NCBI RefSeq assembly: GCF_021462225.1
Contig: NC_061800.1
Span: 18,274,749-18,338,748, forward strand
Direction: 5' to 3'
DNA from: Girardinichthys multiradiatus
Taxonomy: Eukaryota; Chordata; Actinopteri; Cyprinodontiformes; Goodeidae
Length of the DNA: 64,000 nt
Shown: piece after piece, positions 20,816 through 30,459 of the stretch
Position numbering within the stretch: the stretch's first letter is position 1
How the letters are laid out: the number at the start of each line of letters is the position of its first letter
Program-made: the position numbers and the translations under genes
The notes under the pieces: model-generated
Database searches by the model: none
What the model was told of the DNA's origin: nothing
The model's input: only the letters and a program-made list of their open reading frames with translations

Positions 20816-22639
20816 TATGGAAGCAAATCGTTACCATGTTTCAAATGAAAAAGCATGCTCAGAAATGCTTTTTCATTTTAAGAATGTGGCTGCATTGTTT
20901 GACTCATAAATGAAATTAGTTATCAATCATCCTATTTGCATTTTAATTTTCTTCTTTAAGACTGCTCATTCTTCCACTTAATTAAAATGAAAAAGAAAAA
21001 GACAGTTGAGATTTATTTTTCAAAATGTACCCCAGCAAATAGATCCCAAAATTCAATTTGACATGTAAAATTTGAAAATGAAAAAGCATTTTCAGAAATG
21101 CTTTTTCATTTTAAGAATGTGGCTGCATTATTTGACCCATAAATAAAATTAGTAATCAATCATCCTATTTGCATTTTCTTCTTCACGCCTGCACATTTTA
21201 TGCCATAATCAAAAAGAAAACAAAGCAGACATTGCTTTTTCGTTTTCATGGTCTGCCCAGAACTCGAAAACGAAAAAGCATTCCGAGCGGCGGGCGCAGC
21301 AGAGTGACGTCAGCAGCCGCTCTTCCTCAGCTCCCTGCTGACCGAGCTACCCATCTTGTTCGGTAGGGGCGCTGTGCACGTCTGCAGTGCATTACATTGA
21401 AAACGTGCCGAGAAATTGATTGAATTGCAGCAGGGCCGAGCTCAATTTGTGGCAGTGGCAGGCAGAACTGTAGTTCCGGTGGCCGCCACAGCTTGCCACC
21501 GAAGCTGCCACCGGAACTGCCACAGCCTGCGGCAGGGTTGCAGGGGATTCCGCGAGGATGCCAGAAGGTGCCAGACCGGCCGTAAAACTTGCCAATGCGG
21601 TTGCCGCTGTTTTTATGGAAGCTGATGCTGATTATTGGCAAATGGGTTGTCATTATTGTTATAGCCTGTTACCTTTAAATAATGATGTCATTATTGATTA
21701 TTACTTAATAAACAGCTTTAGACCCATAACATAAGGTGATATAAGGTACTTACTTGTCATGGAAAATAAATAGCACTATGTGTATGTGTGACGTGTTGAA
21801 AGGATGACGAAGATTTATTGCACAAACAGCTGGTTTATTATAGAGCACGAGCGGCTATTCTGAATTGTCACTCACAGAAAATTATAAATAAATGCTTAAA
21901 AACACACTGGATGTCCCAGGCTATAAGCCTGCCACCGAAACTACCAGTTCTGCCTGCCACCGGAACTGCCAGTTCTGCCTGCCACCGGAACTGCCACAGC
22001 CTGCCACCGAAGCTGCCAGTTCTGCCTGCCACTGCCTCAAATTGAGCTCGGTCCTGCTGCAATTCAATCAATTTCTTGGCACGTTTGCAATGTAATGCAA
22101 TGCAGACGTGCACAGCGCCCCTACCGAACAAGATGGGTAGCTCGGTCAGCAGGGAGCTGAGGAAGAGTGGCTGCTGACGTCACTCTTCTGCGCCCGCCGC
22201 TCGGAATGCTTTTTCGTTTTCGAGTTCTGGGCAGTACTTTGCGGGCAGACCACGAAAACGAAAAAGCAATGTCTGCTTTGTTTTCTTTTTGATTATGGCA
22301 TAAAATGTGCAGTTGTGAAGAAGAAAATGCAAATAGGATGATTGATTACTAATTTTATTTATGGGTCAAATAAAGCAGCCACATTCTTAAAATGAAAAAG
22401 CATTTCTGGAAATGCTTTTTCATTTTCAAATTTTACATTTCAAATTGAATTTTGGGATCTATTTGCTGGGGTACATTTTGAAAAATAAATCTCAAATGTC
22501 TTTTTCTTTTTCATTTTAATTAAGTGAAAGAATGAGCAGTCTTGAAGAAGAAAATTAAAATGCAAATAGCATTATTGATTACTAATTTCATTTATGAGTC
22601 AAACAATGCAGCCACATATGGTAACGATTTGCTTCCATA
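20816..22639. mobile_element. 1.8 kb foldback (long inverted repeat) element
   Basis: The two arms, about 20816-21530 and 21930-22639, are inverted copies of each other over some 700 bp. The termini are TATGGAAGCAAATCGTTACC and its exact complement. The target ATGGTA is present at 20810-20815 and 22640-22645, and the uninterrupted copy at 18056 shows it only once (CATAGTCATGGTAAACATAG), so the insertion and its 6-bp duplication are directly proven. Each arm has a nearly repeated block with hairpins of the GAAAAAGCAT...ATGCTTTTTC type, and the centre has several CTGCCACCGGAACTGCCA units. No transposase is seen, so it is non-autonomous. The superfamily is not known; 6 bp does not fit hAT, Tc1, PIF or piggyBac. 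Confidence 0.9.
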
Positions 22640-22645
22640 ATGGTA

Positions 22646-23324
22646 AACGTAGCATAAACGAAGCATGAACAAAACATAGACATAGAAAAGGAACCAGCGA
22701 GGAACTAAGCAAACGGAACAACTAATATACACAGAGCACAGAGAGGGGAACAAAAGGCAGGTAATCAAAGAAACAAGGAACAGGTGTGACAAATACAAAG
22801 GCAGAGGATGGGTGAAAGGACTAAACAAACAGAAAACACAAACTAAGCAAGAGAATAAATCAGAGGAGGAAATAAAGAACTAGAATAACTATGAACTAAA
22901 GTAAACAGAGAAACTAGAGGGGAACATAGAAACAATAACTTAAGAAATAAATAAAGAGCCATAAGGAGAATCTAAATTACAAAATAAACCATCAAGTCCA
23001 AAATGTCACTCCATGACATAATCCCCTCCTCAAGGTCGGATTCCAGACGACCACTTAGAGACTAAAACAAAAGTTCAAAACAACCCGACCAGGGCGGGCG
23101 GAGGGGGCCCCGGAAGGAGGGCAAGAGTCCAAAACACAAACCACCAAACCAGGGTGGGCGGAGGGGGGCCTTGGGAGGAAGGCCAGAGTCCAAAACAAAA
23201 TAACTCCCAATGAACAAAACAACAAAACCAAAGTCCATAATCTCCAGCGGCGCAAACAAAAATCCAGGAGGCTGATGATCAGGGGCCTGCGACGACGAAG
23301 CCAACGGCGAAGTAGGTGATGATC
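22646..23324 (-). repeat. Direct repeat A2, second part
   Basis: Continues the copy interrupted at 20815; nearly identical to 18116-18783, with a short extra piece (GAACAAAACATAGACAT) near its left end. The TGTCACTCCATGACA start of the presumed LTR is at 23004-23018. Similarity between the copies ends at 23324, where Gypsy-derived sequence takes over. Confidence 0.85.
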
Positions 23325-23399
23325 TGAGTGGCAGGGTGTGGAGCGGTTCATTGGAGGGCAGACAGGCTTTCCAGGGGGAAGAAGGTGACGAGGAGCCTT

Positions 23400-24191
23400 G
23401 GGTGTGTCGGTCATGGGACTGAGATCCAGGATGTTACTGTTCTGATGATCAAGTGTCAGAGTGCCTGAGCTTCATCGAGAAGGTGAACCAGGAAGCTTCG
23501 AGGACGTAACCATAAAAGGTGGAAGAATGGCCAGGGTTAGATTTCTCAAAAAAGTCAATGGTTATCAAGAAGTCACATGGAGGACTAGAGGTAAAAGAAG
23601 AAGGGGCCAGGATGAGACACCTCAAAATCCTGCATAGGAGAATGATCTATAGTACAAGACCGTGGGATCCAGTAGTCCGGACCGTTGACAAGGTACTGCC
23701 AACAACAACCTCACCGAGGGGATTCCACGATCAATCGGACCGAATAGGCAGGGAGGCCATCAATCTTCCTTGGAGGTGGCGGGGGTTCGGAAGAAGGGCA
23801 CAAAGTGCTGGAAAGGACAAGTTTGATCTGAGAGACATGAAAAGTAGGATGGATTTGGAGACTTTGGGGAAGGTAGAAACGAAGACACAGTAGGACAGAT
23901 CATGGATTTCATTACATAAGCAGCAATGAATCCAGGAGACAATTTAGCAGACATGACATTTATTGGAATGTTGCGAAATGAGAGCCATACATTTTGTCTG
24001 GGTGAATATTTAGGGGCAGGAGTTTTCTTTCAATCAGCAATGCGGCAGTTCAGTTCTGCTGAGCCGAGGTGGTTAACAGCCGAATGTGTCTGCAATGACA
24101 ATGTGGTGATGGAGTGGAGTGACTGAAATGTCTTTTTCATCAGATGAGAAAAGTGGTTGGTATCCAAGGGAGGCTTCGAAATGGCTGAAGA
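23400..24191 (-). pseudogene. Ty3/Gypsy pol, C-terminal end (integrase tail)
   Basis: From 24191 downwards the minus strand, with several frame changes, gives FEASLGYQPLFSS (the conserved F-E-x-x-x-G-Y-x-P block), a QNVWLSFRNIPI-like stretch (VWLSTRDIPL in relatives), [20 protein letters not shown] and [20 protein letters not shown]. This is the integrase C-terminal domain, whose KLSPRFIGPF and [11 protein letters not shown] blocks are typical of vertebrate Gypsy elements. It continues the pol gene at 26955-27922; the two parts are separated by the insertion at 24194-26952. Lesions exclude a functional product. Confidence 0.8.
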
Positions 24192-24193
24192 TA

Positions 24194-26952
24194 TGGGGGT
24201 CAAAGTAACAAAAATTAACTTGAAATGAATTGAAGGTGTGAAATATGGTAAAATTGAGTGCCTTAAAAACCAACTTGTATTTAATATCGCCTCTGTGAAA
24301 ATAATCTCTGAATTTGGCGGTCATTAAAATGATAACATGGTAAATATTAATGTTATAAATATTAAGGTAATCAAATTTAACATTGCCCATTTTCATTCAC
24401 TGCCTTGATTTTAGTTTACCTGTTTTTACCACTTTACCACAGTTTTATCATCATCACGTTCACAGTGTAATTTTTGTTACTTCCGGTAGATCTAAATACA
24501 GCAGCAGCCCCGGCGCAACAGCGAAGTACTTGTAGTCCATCACCATGCCCAAGCATTTTTTAGTAGTAGGCAGTGATATCGGTCGACCTTGTATGGGAAT
24601 GGGACAATAAACGATTTGCTGGAAGTTCTTTAGGATCCACAACACAGCATGCAACGCTCTCAAACATTGCCAATATAAGTGGAATGCTGTAGGATTATTT
24701 TCAGACTATGTGTGGTGACTATTTGTCAAAGGAAACAAATCAACCAAACTGAGGACTTAACTCAAATAAGCACTGATGTGCATCATAGGTTTGTGGTTTA
24801 AGCAGTAACCTGTTATCAAAAGAGGCCAATATACAAACAAAAGTATATCTTTTCAAAGGTTTTTTCCAGGTAAACAAGGAAAAAGACAATGACAAATGTG
24901 GGTTCCACCCTTCCATCCAGTAATTAAACCCAGCGGTAGGTTCAACACGATGAGCCAGGAATCAGACGCTTTCTCTTTTTTTTTTATTATTAACATAGTA
25001 CAAAACAATACAGAGCACAATATAAACAAACATTAGAATACAAACTCTCTCTGAGGATTACAAGCTAGGGGGCGCGAAATAATGATAAAATAAATTAATA
25101 ATTACAGAAGAGAGGAGCAAGACAACAAAACGGTTCATAGCAATCTGTTGTGAGATGATTCTAGCAGTTTTCGTAACTTTACTTAATGATGAATAATATT
25201 TTTTTAATTTGTTAATAAAACAGGGGAACGAGGGCTTATTACCTCTCCACTTACCGCAATGAATGTGGTATTTAGTTAAAACAACAATAACATTTAAAGC
25301 ATCTGAGAAAGCTGGACTTAAGTTATCCACATAAAATAAAATATCACAAACATCAAACGAAGGAATCGTAAGTTACAAGTTTAATCCAGTTTCTAATGTC
25401 CATCCAAAAACATTGTGAGTAATGAAATAGAAAAAAAAAGATGTTCCAGGGATTCCTCTGTTGACTTACAGAAAACACATAAATCAACACCAAAATTAAA
25501 TCTTCTTTCAAGAAACACAGCCACAGGATCAATTTTTATTTTTATTTTAAAATGGGTCTCCTTCACTTTAGGAGAAATAGGCCATTTAACGAATTTGGAA
25601 TGAACAAAAGTCATTGTTTTGTAATTTCCCTTCAAAGGTTTCTTGAAAGGATTTTTATTATAATCAAAGTAAATCTTTTGTCTCCTCCTATCGTTAATAA
25701 TCTTGTTGTTACACTTAAACGCAACTAAGTTACAGTCGTTCACTTTTAAAGTGGGCACTGAAAAAGTCACTTTTGAATACCCCATGACATTTCTAATTAA
25801 TTGAATCATTGCTAATGGGTTTGCTTTACATATCTTCTTAAACTCTTTATAACAACAACTAAGATTGAATTTTCTAATAAAAGATGAAAAATCCAAAAGA
25901 TCTAAATGATCATCTAAAATATTGATAATCCTTTGCATATATGACACCATTTTCATACCAGTCTTTTATAAATATTGACTTTCTACCAACTGTAATCGCT
26001 CAATTATTTCACAGAATTGATAGATGGGGTGAAATGTTATGTTAAAATATCATTTTCCAGAACTGGAGAACTTGTTTGTGGAAGTTAGATAGTTTTACTG
26101 GAATTTAACTGATCTCAAAATCACACTTAGCATGGAATTCAATTCCTCCCACCTGCTTAAAGATGAAATTAGGAATATGAAACCATATTGAATTTTGATT
26201 GAATTTTTAGCACTTTCTGTTCTTAATACATTTTTAGATACTAGAATTCTCAAATATTTGACTTCATTTTCGACTCTAATTGACGAAATGCTTTGATGTG
26301 TTCAATTATCAGGCACCTTCTCTGGAACACGGAGGGAACACAGCTCGGTCAGACAGCTGCCGAAGCGAGCTGCCGCCGAAATGTCGAACCTGTTTTTTTT
26401 AAATAAGTGGAATCTTAATAACCTGAGTAGATATTTGAGTTCAACAAACCTACATTCTCACCCAAAAACATCTTAAAAGTTTATTTGGGGTCACACAAAA
26501 CGTATTAATTACATTTTTTATTCACAATTTTTGGCACCATCATCCGCCATTGTTGCCCGAGCTCAACCAATCTGGTTCGACCTGCAGTGAATCATGGGAA
26601 ATTGTGAGTCACGGACTACAAAACTCTGCGGTCGCACCGGGCTGCTGCTGTATTCCGATCTACTGGAAGTAACAAAAATTACACTGTGAACGCAATGAAT
26701 GATAAAACCGAAGTGGTAAAAACAGGGGAGCTAAAATCAAGGCAGTGAATGAAAACAGGCTATGTTAAATTTGATAACCATAATATTTATAAAATTAATA
26801 TTTACCATGTTATCATTTTAATGACCTCCAAATTCATATATTGTAATTTCCACATTAATCACATGTTGGTTTTTACGGCACTCAATTTTACCACGGTCAG
26901 CATTTCACACCTTAATTCATTTCAAGTTAATTTTTGTTATTTTGACCCCTCA
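24194..26952. mobile_element. TA-flanked DNA element with ~345-bp inverted repeats, inserted in Gypsy pol
   Basis: The ends read TGGGGGTCAAAGTAACAAAA and, on the other strand, TGAGGGGTCAAAATAACAAA. The inverted repeats can be followed to about 24540 and back to about 26608, with many substitutions and small gaps. TA at 24192-24193 and 26953-26954 is the likely duplicated target, which suggests Tc1/mariner-type mobilisation. No transposase of its own is visible. It interrupts a Gypsy integrase gene: the protein pieces on both sides join into the expected order, off by one base. A LINE fragment has inserted in its middle. Confidence 0.8.
24976..26310 (-). mobile_element. 5'-truncated L1-type LINE fragment
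   Basis: The minus strand encodes the end of an L1/Tx1-like ORF2. Around 25990-26090 there is a frame giving FHPIYQFCEI and KDWYENGVIY-like residues; the open frame 25393-25956 ends with VKETHFKIKIKIDPVAVFLE and FNFGVDLCVFCKSTEESLEH, the CxxC...H zinc-ribbon of LINE C-termini. A frameshift follows before CFWMDIRNWIKL. The 3' end is a T run on the plus strand (24976-24985), the complement of a poly(A) tail. The 5' limit is approximate. The fragment lies wholly within the TA-flanked element. Confidence 0.8.
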
Positions 26953-26954
26953 TA

Positions 26955-27922
26955 AGAAGAAACATGTAAATTGTGGGCATATTCAGTAGCATATTGGAGG
27001 TGATTACTCCAATCAATGGGAGAAGAGGAGGTGACACACCTCATGGCTTAAGCTCCTGGTTCAGCTTCTCAGTCTGACCACTGGATTAGGGATGGAAACC
27101 TGATGAGAGACCTACCTCTTCATCCAGGGGTGAGCATAGCATGTTCCAGACTTGAGAGATGAACTGAGGACCATAGTCGGACACAGTGTCTCGAGGAATG
27201 CCATGAAAACGGAAAACGTGTTTAACCAAGAGCTGGAGGACCTGGAAAGAAGTATAATTCTTTCTGAGAGCAATGAGATGACAGGCTTTGGGAAAACGGT
27301 TTATTATAATCAGAATGTGGGTTATAACTCTAGAGTTGGATATTCCTACAACAAAATCCAGGGAGATTTGGGATCAAGTTTATTTAGGGATTGAGGGTGG
27401 CTGAAGAAGGCCAGATGGAGGTTGTTTGCTGGTCTTGTTTCTGGAGCAGATGAAGCAGGCGAGGCCATAACTTCGGACATCATGATGTAAGGAGAGCCAC
27501 CAAAATCTTTGGTTTATCAGTGCGATATTGCGGCTGATACTGGGGTGACAGGTGAACTTAACGGTGTGGAACCAATGAATAACCCTGGATTGGACATAGG
27601 AGGGGATGTAGGTGTGATTGGGTGGATCAGTGCCAGGGTATGGTTTAGACAGAAGGGCTTGGTTGACGATGTCTTTGACTTCCCAGATATGTGTACCGAT
27701 GGAGCAATCCAGGGATAATAACGGTTCAGCTGAGCCTTTGTGCTCAGGAGAGAGCTGACGAGATAATGCATCGGGTTTGGTGTTCTTGGAGCCTGGATGG
27801 TAGGTAATGCTGACGTTGAAGCGAGAGAAGAACAATGACCAGCAAGACTGTCTAGGCTTAAAATGTCTGGCTGACTAAAGGTATGAGAAGTTCTTGTGGT
27901 TGGTCCAAACCAGCACCAGGGG
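26955..27922 (-). pseudogene. Ty3/Gypsy pol, RNase H end and integrase core
   Basis: Reading down from 27922 on the minus strand: LVWTNHKN (RNase H end), FNVSITYHPGSKNTKPDALS, the integrase zinc-binding region CHPSISRNIALINQRFWW with ACFIC (HHCC type), then the catalytic core with Asp in SLDFVVGIS, Asp in SDYGPQFISQVWNM and Glu in GQTEKLNQEL, and finally EYAHN-like residues at the TA insertion. The protein would have inserted retroelement DNA into the genome. An open frame remains at 27380-27835; several stops and shifts occur elsewhere. The homology ends abruptly at about 27922, where a CAGGGGCAGACACG sequence begins. Confidence 0.85.
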
Positions 27923-28997
27923 CAGACACGTAGTTAGACCTGGGCTTCCGGGGCAGAAGCCCCGGATGTTTTCTGAATAGCCCCGGACTTCTTGATAGAA
28001 GAAATTTAGAAGTGTTAAAAAGATGCAGCCACAATATGGTACTGGACTTTACATTTTTATTTAAAAACAATCAGTTTTTTTTCATTTGTGGTCCATATAA
28101 TCACCTCCCGCTCCACCAAACCTGACACTGAGTTTAAAGGAGAAGACAAAAAAAGTTATTTGCACACTCGTGGCACCGCTATTGCGCCACTACGCGCCCA
28201 GCCAGAGACGGACTCCATTCTGGAGAAGTCCAGAACAGCAGTTTACTCCAGGTCGACCTGCCTCCTCCATTCCCTGAAAAGTTACACTGAGCGGCTCAAA
28301 CAGGGCTCATTTCAGAGCAACCACAGAGTCAACCGGAGAGTGGGAGCCTGGTGGGTGTGTTCAGGAACAGGTGGACACCGAGCGGTATAACCCAGACGAA
28401 GATAGCGGTGAAACCTGAATGCTCGGAATGGGCTGATTGTAAGTTGCAGCTAATCACTTATTCACCCAGCAAGACATGTTGGAGGTTCACTCTAATGAGC
28501 ATCTTCAGGTTCATGATGAGGGACTTTCACCTGAGCTACAGGTGAAGGTAAATGATCTGTGATAGAAAACAGCAGCAACCTTCTCTGTGAGCTTCTAGCC
28601 GGATTTGCAACATAATGTGAAAATATCTGGTCCTTTACTTCAGTCAAAATAAAAGCATTTAATCCTAATGTATCTGAGCTCATTAAAAGGTCCTTGAGAT
28701 CATCACATTGATCTCATGGTAGCAGCCAGTGTTATAGTCTAGTTCTACATGTAGACAGAACCAAGTGTTGCTCAATAAACCAGGAAAATATCTCCTGGTT
28801 CCAGTAAGACGTAGTAGAAAGAGCAAAAATAAGCCTCCCTCTTCTCTTTCATATCGTCTGTGCTGATTCTAAACATACAGCTCTGGCTTTAAAGATGCAG
28901 TATAATTAAGAAATTAATCATAGCAATTAATCACAGGTGGACCATTGATTAGTTAACTATTTTATTTTTCTGAATTACACATGTAATATTAGATAAA
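27918..28997. mobile_element. Unassigned repeat, possible hAT-like start
   Basis: It begins CAGGGGCAGACACGTAGTTA, followed by GGGGCAGAAGCCCCGG, an imperfect hairpin. CAGGGGC is a usual hAT terminus and the Gypsy frame breaks off exactly here, so an insertion is likely. I found no matching right end and no transposase; the open frame at 28088-28390 has no recognised motif. Confidence 0.35.
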
Positions 28998-29006
28998 CTA
29001 AACTAA

Positions 29007-29582
29007 GTATGAATGGAGCGGGAGATCGATAGACGGATCGGTGCGGCTGCCACAGTAATGGGGACTCTGTGCTGGTCCGTTGTGGTGAAGAGAGAGCTGA
29101 GCCGAAAAGCGAAGCTCTTGATTTACCGGTCGGTCTACGTTCCTACCCTCACCTATGGCCATGAACTTTGGGTCATGACCGAAAGAACGAGATCCCGGAT
29201 ACAAGCGGCTGAAATGAGCTTCCTCTGTAGGGTGGCCGGGCACTCCCTTAGAGATAGGGTGAGGAGCTCGGCCATCCGGGAGGGGCTCGGAGTAGAGCCG
29301 CTGCTCCTCCACGAGAGGAGCCAGTTGAGGTGGCTCGGGCATCTATACCGGATGCCTCCTGGACGCCTTCCTCGGGAGGTGTTCCAGGCACGTCCCACCG
29401 GGAGGAGGCCCAAGGGACGGCCCAGGACACGCTGGAGGGACTATGTCTCTCAGCTGGCCTGGGAACGCCTTGGGCTCCCCCCGGAGGACCTGGTGGAGGT
29501 GTCTGGGGAGAGGGATGTCTGGGCGTCTCTGCTGAGTCTGCTGCCCCGCGACCCGGTCCTGGATAAAGCGGAAGACGACGAC
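29007..29582 (+). mobile_element. 5'-truncated RTE/Rex3-like LINE end with 9-bp target duplication
   Basis: CTAAACTAA occurs at 28998-29006 and again at 29583-29591, so the insertion limits are well defined. The insert is the 3' end of a LINE: an open frame runs through it from MEREIDRRIGAAATVMGTL. There is no poly(A); the end is CTGGATAAAGCGGAAGACGA, the GGATAAGCGGAAG-type tail seen in such fish LINEs. The family assignment (RTE/Rex3 type) is from memory. Confidence 0.8.
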
Positions 29583-29591
29583 CTAAACTAA
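29013..29591 (+). pseudogene. LINE ORF2 C-terminal fragment, open frame
   Basis: 192 codons without a stop: SRKAKLLIYRSVYVPTLTYG, HELWVMTERTRSRIQAAEMS, RRPKGRPRTRWRDYVSQLAW and WASLLSLLPRDPVLD. These blocks follow the reverse-transcriptase palm in this type of fish LINE; the YxDD box lies upstream and is missing. The function of this C-terminal region is poorly known. It is dead as an element but little mutated, so the insertion is probably fairly young. The last codons run into the target duplication. Confidence 0.8.
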
Positions 29592-30252
29592 TTAAACAAG
29601 GATACAGTTTTACTGAAGGTGAGACATACATACAATATGTATACAGTTATTAATAACTGTAATATTAGTACTGATAAGGTCCAGGATGAGGCTCTATGCT
29701 ATATTTCAAACACCACAACTTAACACCCTTTCCTCTCAAAGTGTTTAATAGTAAGAACTGCACCAATGTCTCACATGTTCAGTGCAGAACAAATGACTGT
29801 GTTGAAAAAATTTTCTTTTATTATTTTTGGCAGGCCAAATTTCTTCAGAAGTGGAACAAAGGGCTGAAAAGATGATGAAATAGAACAGGTTCATAAAAGA
29901 AGGAACAATTTAAAAAAAATGTTTCGAAAGCTCTTGACATTATAAAATAAATGTGTTTTAGGATTTTACCATTTGACTAAGATTTAGGAAAATCAACTTT
30001 ATACCACTTTCCTTATATAAGAATATAAGAATAAAGACAATGAAGCCTCAGGAGTGGAACATTTTAATGAAAATGTAATGTTGAAAAAGGTAATTTATGT
30101 AGATGACAAAAGAAGCACATTCATCTGGCCCATAGTAAACATCTCTGAGTTTAAGAAAAACTTTTGTCAGCAAAAATTCAGATTAAGTTATTTTCTAAAT
30201 AGGAGAAAAAAATGGTGAACAAGAAGGTACACAGAAGACAAGATTGATTGTT

Positions 30253-30450
30253 CCAGGCTTGGAAGAGGTAACCTTAAAAGGTGGAAGAAAGGGTTAGATT
30301 TCTCAAAATCACTTGAATCGCAAGTGGAAAGGACTGCAGCAGCTTATCTCCGCCCACCAACTAAACCTGCTATCTCAGAGAGACAGAAGCACACACAGAC
30401 AACCCACACCTGGATTCTTGTCAGCAGGTAGAGCACACACGTGCAAATAA
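30253..30450 (-). repeat. Possible remnant of the Gypsy 5' LTR
   Basis: The stretch GGTGGAAGAAAGGGTTAGAT and TTTCTCAAAATCAC (30280-30313) matches 23515-23560 (GGTGGAAGAATGGCCAGGGT and TTAGATTTCTCAAAA), which lies just after the pol gene of the Gypsy element. A sequence found on both sides of a minus-strand Gypsy body would be expected of its LTRs. The match is only about 55 bp, and no TG...CA ends were defined. Confidence 0.35.
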
Positions 30451-30459
30451 AACCAGAAG

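Larger units (their letters stand above)
18056..23324 (-). mobile_element. LTR-type retroelement lacking pol, with a second insertion inside
   Basis: Seen: about 0.73 kb direct repeats at both ends, a minus-strand coding region between them (18784-20743), two tandem arrays within it, and a foldback element splitting the high-coordinate repeat. The repeated segment contains not only the presumed LTR but also about 300 bp of the preceding internal region, so the structure is [end of internal + LTR]-internal-[end of internal + LTR]. This is what a tandem pair of elements sharing an LTR, cut off at 23324, would give. No reverse transcriptase, protease or integrase is present, so it would have depended on another element. 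The family looks like one widespread in fish, but I cannot name it. Confidence 0.6.

Noticed and set aside
29153..29631. Minus-strand and other-frame ORFs over the LINE end
   Set aside because: They are shadows of the open LINE frame 29013-29591 in GC-rich sequence.
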